Below the pieces are notes generated by a model. It saw nothing but the letters and a program-made list of their open reading frames with translations. It did not search any database and was not told the DNA's origin. This document shows positions 63,730-64,000 of a DNA stretch of 64,000 bases, one piece after another (within the stretch, counting starts at the first letter, position 1; every line of letters begins with the position of its first letter). The translations under genes and the position numbers were made by a program. The stretch comes from Thraustochytrium sp. TN22 (Eukaryota; Sar; Bigyra; Thraustochytrida; Thraustochytriidae): positions 1-64,000 of the forward strand of contig JABLUY010000100.1 of assembly GCA_013306675.1 (NCBI GenBank). Direction: 5' to 3'.

Positions 63730-64000
63730 TCAACGGCGCGACCTGGCTTGTCTCGTTCACAGCTGTCCGCATTCGCGGTCCGGGCGGCCTCGTGTCTTGA
63801 CAACATTCGACGTCGAGCGCAATTATAGGGCAGGATCATGTGTTTGTTTGTTTGTTTGTTCTTTCTTTCGAGAAGTTTGCTCTGGTAGGAAGATGATGAT
63901 ACCATGGTACTATAATATCGAGCGAGATGACGCTTGCTCCGTCTCCACGATGGCGCGCTCCGCCGAGATGACGCTTGCTCCGTCTCCAGGACGGCGCGCT
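63730..64000. other. 3' flank with TGTT run and 41 bp tandem repeat
   Basis: A (TGTT)5 run lies at 63841-63860. At 63923-64000 a 41 bp unit beginning CGAGATGACGCTTGCTCCGT is present twice. The second copy (from 63964) is cut by the window end. Confidence 0.7.
63923..64000. repeat. 41 bp tandem repeat, two copies visible
   Basis: Copies start at 63923 and 63964 with only a few differences, such as CCACGATGG in one and CCAGGACGG in the other. The array may continue past the window. Confidence 0.85.

Noticed and set aside
1-64000. CRISPR arrays, tRNA and rRNA genes, retroelements
   Set aside because: No regularly spaced repeats with unique spacers, no cloverleaf-type or rRNA-like sequence, and no reverse transcriptase motifs or long terminal repeats were seen by eye. 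A tRNA scan would be needed to exclude small RNA genes.

Overview
The window is nuclear DNA from a GC-rich, intron-poor unicellular eukaryote. Most genes are single open frames with strong G/C preference at codon third positions. The three genes I could show to be spliced use short GT-AG introns (72-167 bases) with branch-point-like CTAAC/CTGAC motifs. There are no operons, Shine-Dalgarno sites, CRISPR arrays, tRNAs or rRNAs that I could recognise. Typical eukaryotic genes include GCP3, SRP54, MLH1, UBA2, the PP2A scaffold, SDHAF3, a mitochondrial IMP1 protease and a PDI-type protein. Several proteins look centrosomal or flagellar (GCP3, an IQ/B9-like protein, a coiled-coil/EF-hand/ankyrin protein, a protein with an RPASAG N-terminus), so a flagellated protist is likely. 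I cannot name the lineage.

Layout. 1-935: three tandem ~318 bp satellite units. 936-2310: GC-rich DNA without a clear gene. 2311-4583: a secreted EGF-like protein and a small acidic protein. 4604-9014: a complete-looking DNA transposon with TTAA target duplication, 22 bp inverted ends and one 1179-residue DDE-like transposase of uncommon type. 9045-10972: two unrecognised genes. 11378-14675: IMP1 head to head with a predicted N-myristoylated EF-hand/pseudo-calpain gene of three exons. 15354-18857: a Qb-SNARE-like protein, a macro-domain protein and a vacuolar amino-acid transporter. 19308-22484: spliced SDHAF3 and PP2A-A. 22485-25756: mostly non-coding. 25757-28870: a glucose-6-phosphate dehydrogenase fused to a hexokinase. 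29445-38232: UBA2, the IQ/B9-like gene, GCP3 and an ankyrin gene. 38.2-40.8 kb: an ambiguous locus with competing coding signals on the two strands. 40827-51359: a Wntless/TMEM181-like membrane protein, a GNAT acetyltransferase, a GMC oxidoreductase and a head-to-head pair of putative cytoskeletal proteins. 51925-61457: spliced PDI-type protein, SRP54, MLH1, a divergent succinyl-CoA ligase beta-like protein and a multipass protein. 62317-63729: a second multipass protein. The window ends inside a 41 bp tandem repeat.

Themes. Genes often alternate strand, giving short convergent 3' ends (about 115-270 bp) and divergent 5' regions that may be bidirectional promoters. The most notable items are the G6PDH-hexokinase fusion, which would place two consecutive steps (glucose to G6P to 6-phosphogluconolactone, with NADPH) on one chain, the TTAA transposon, and two likely pseudoenzymes (calpain-like and succinyl-CoA ligase-like).
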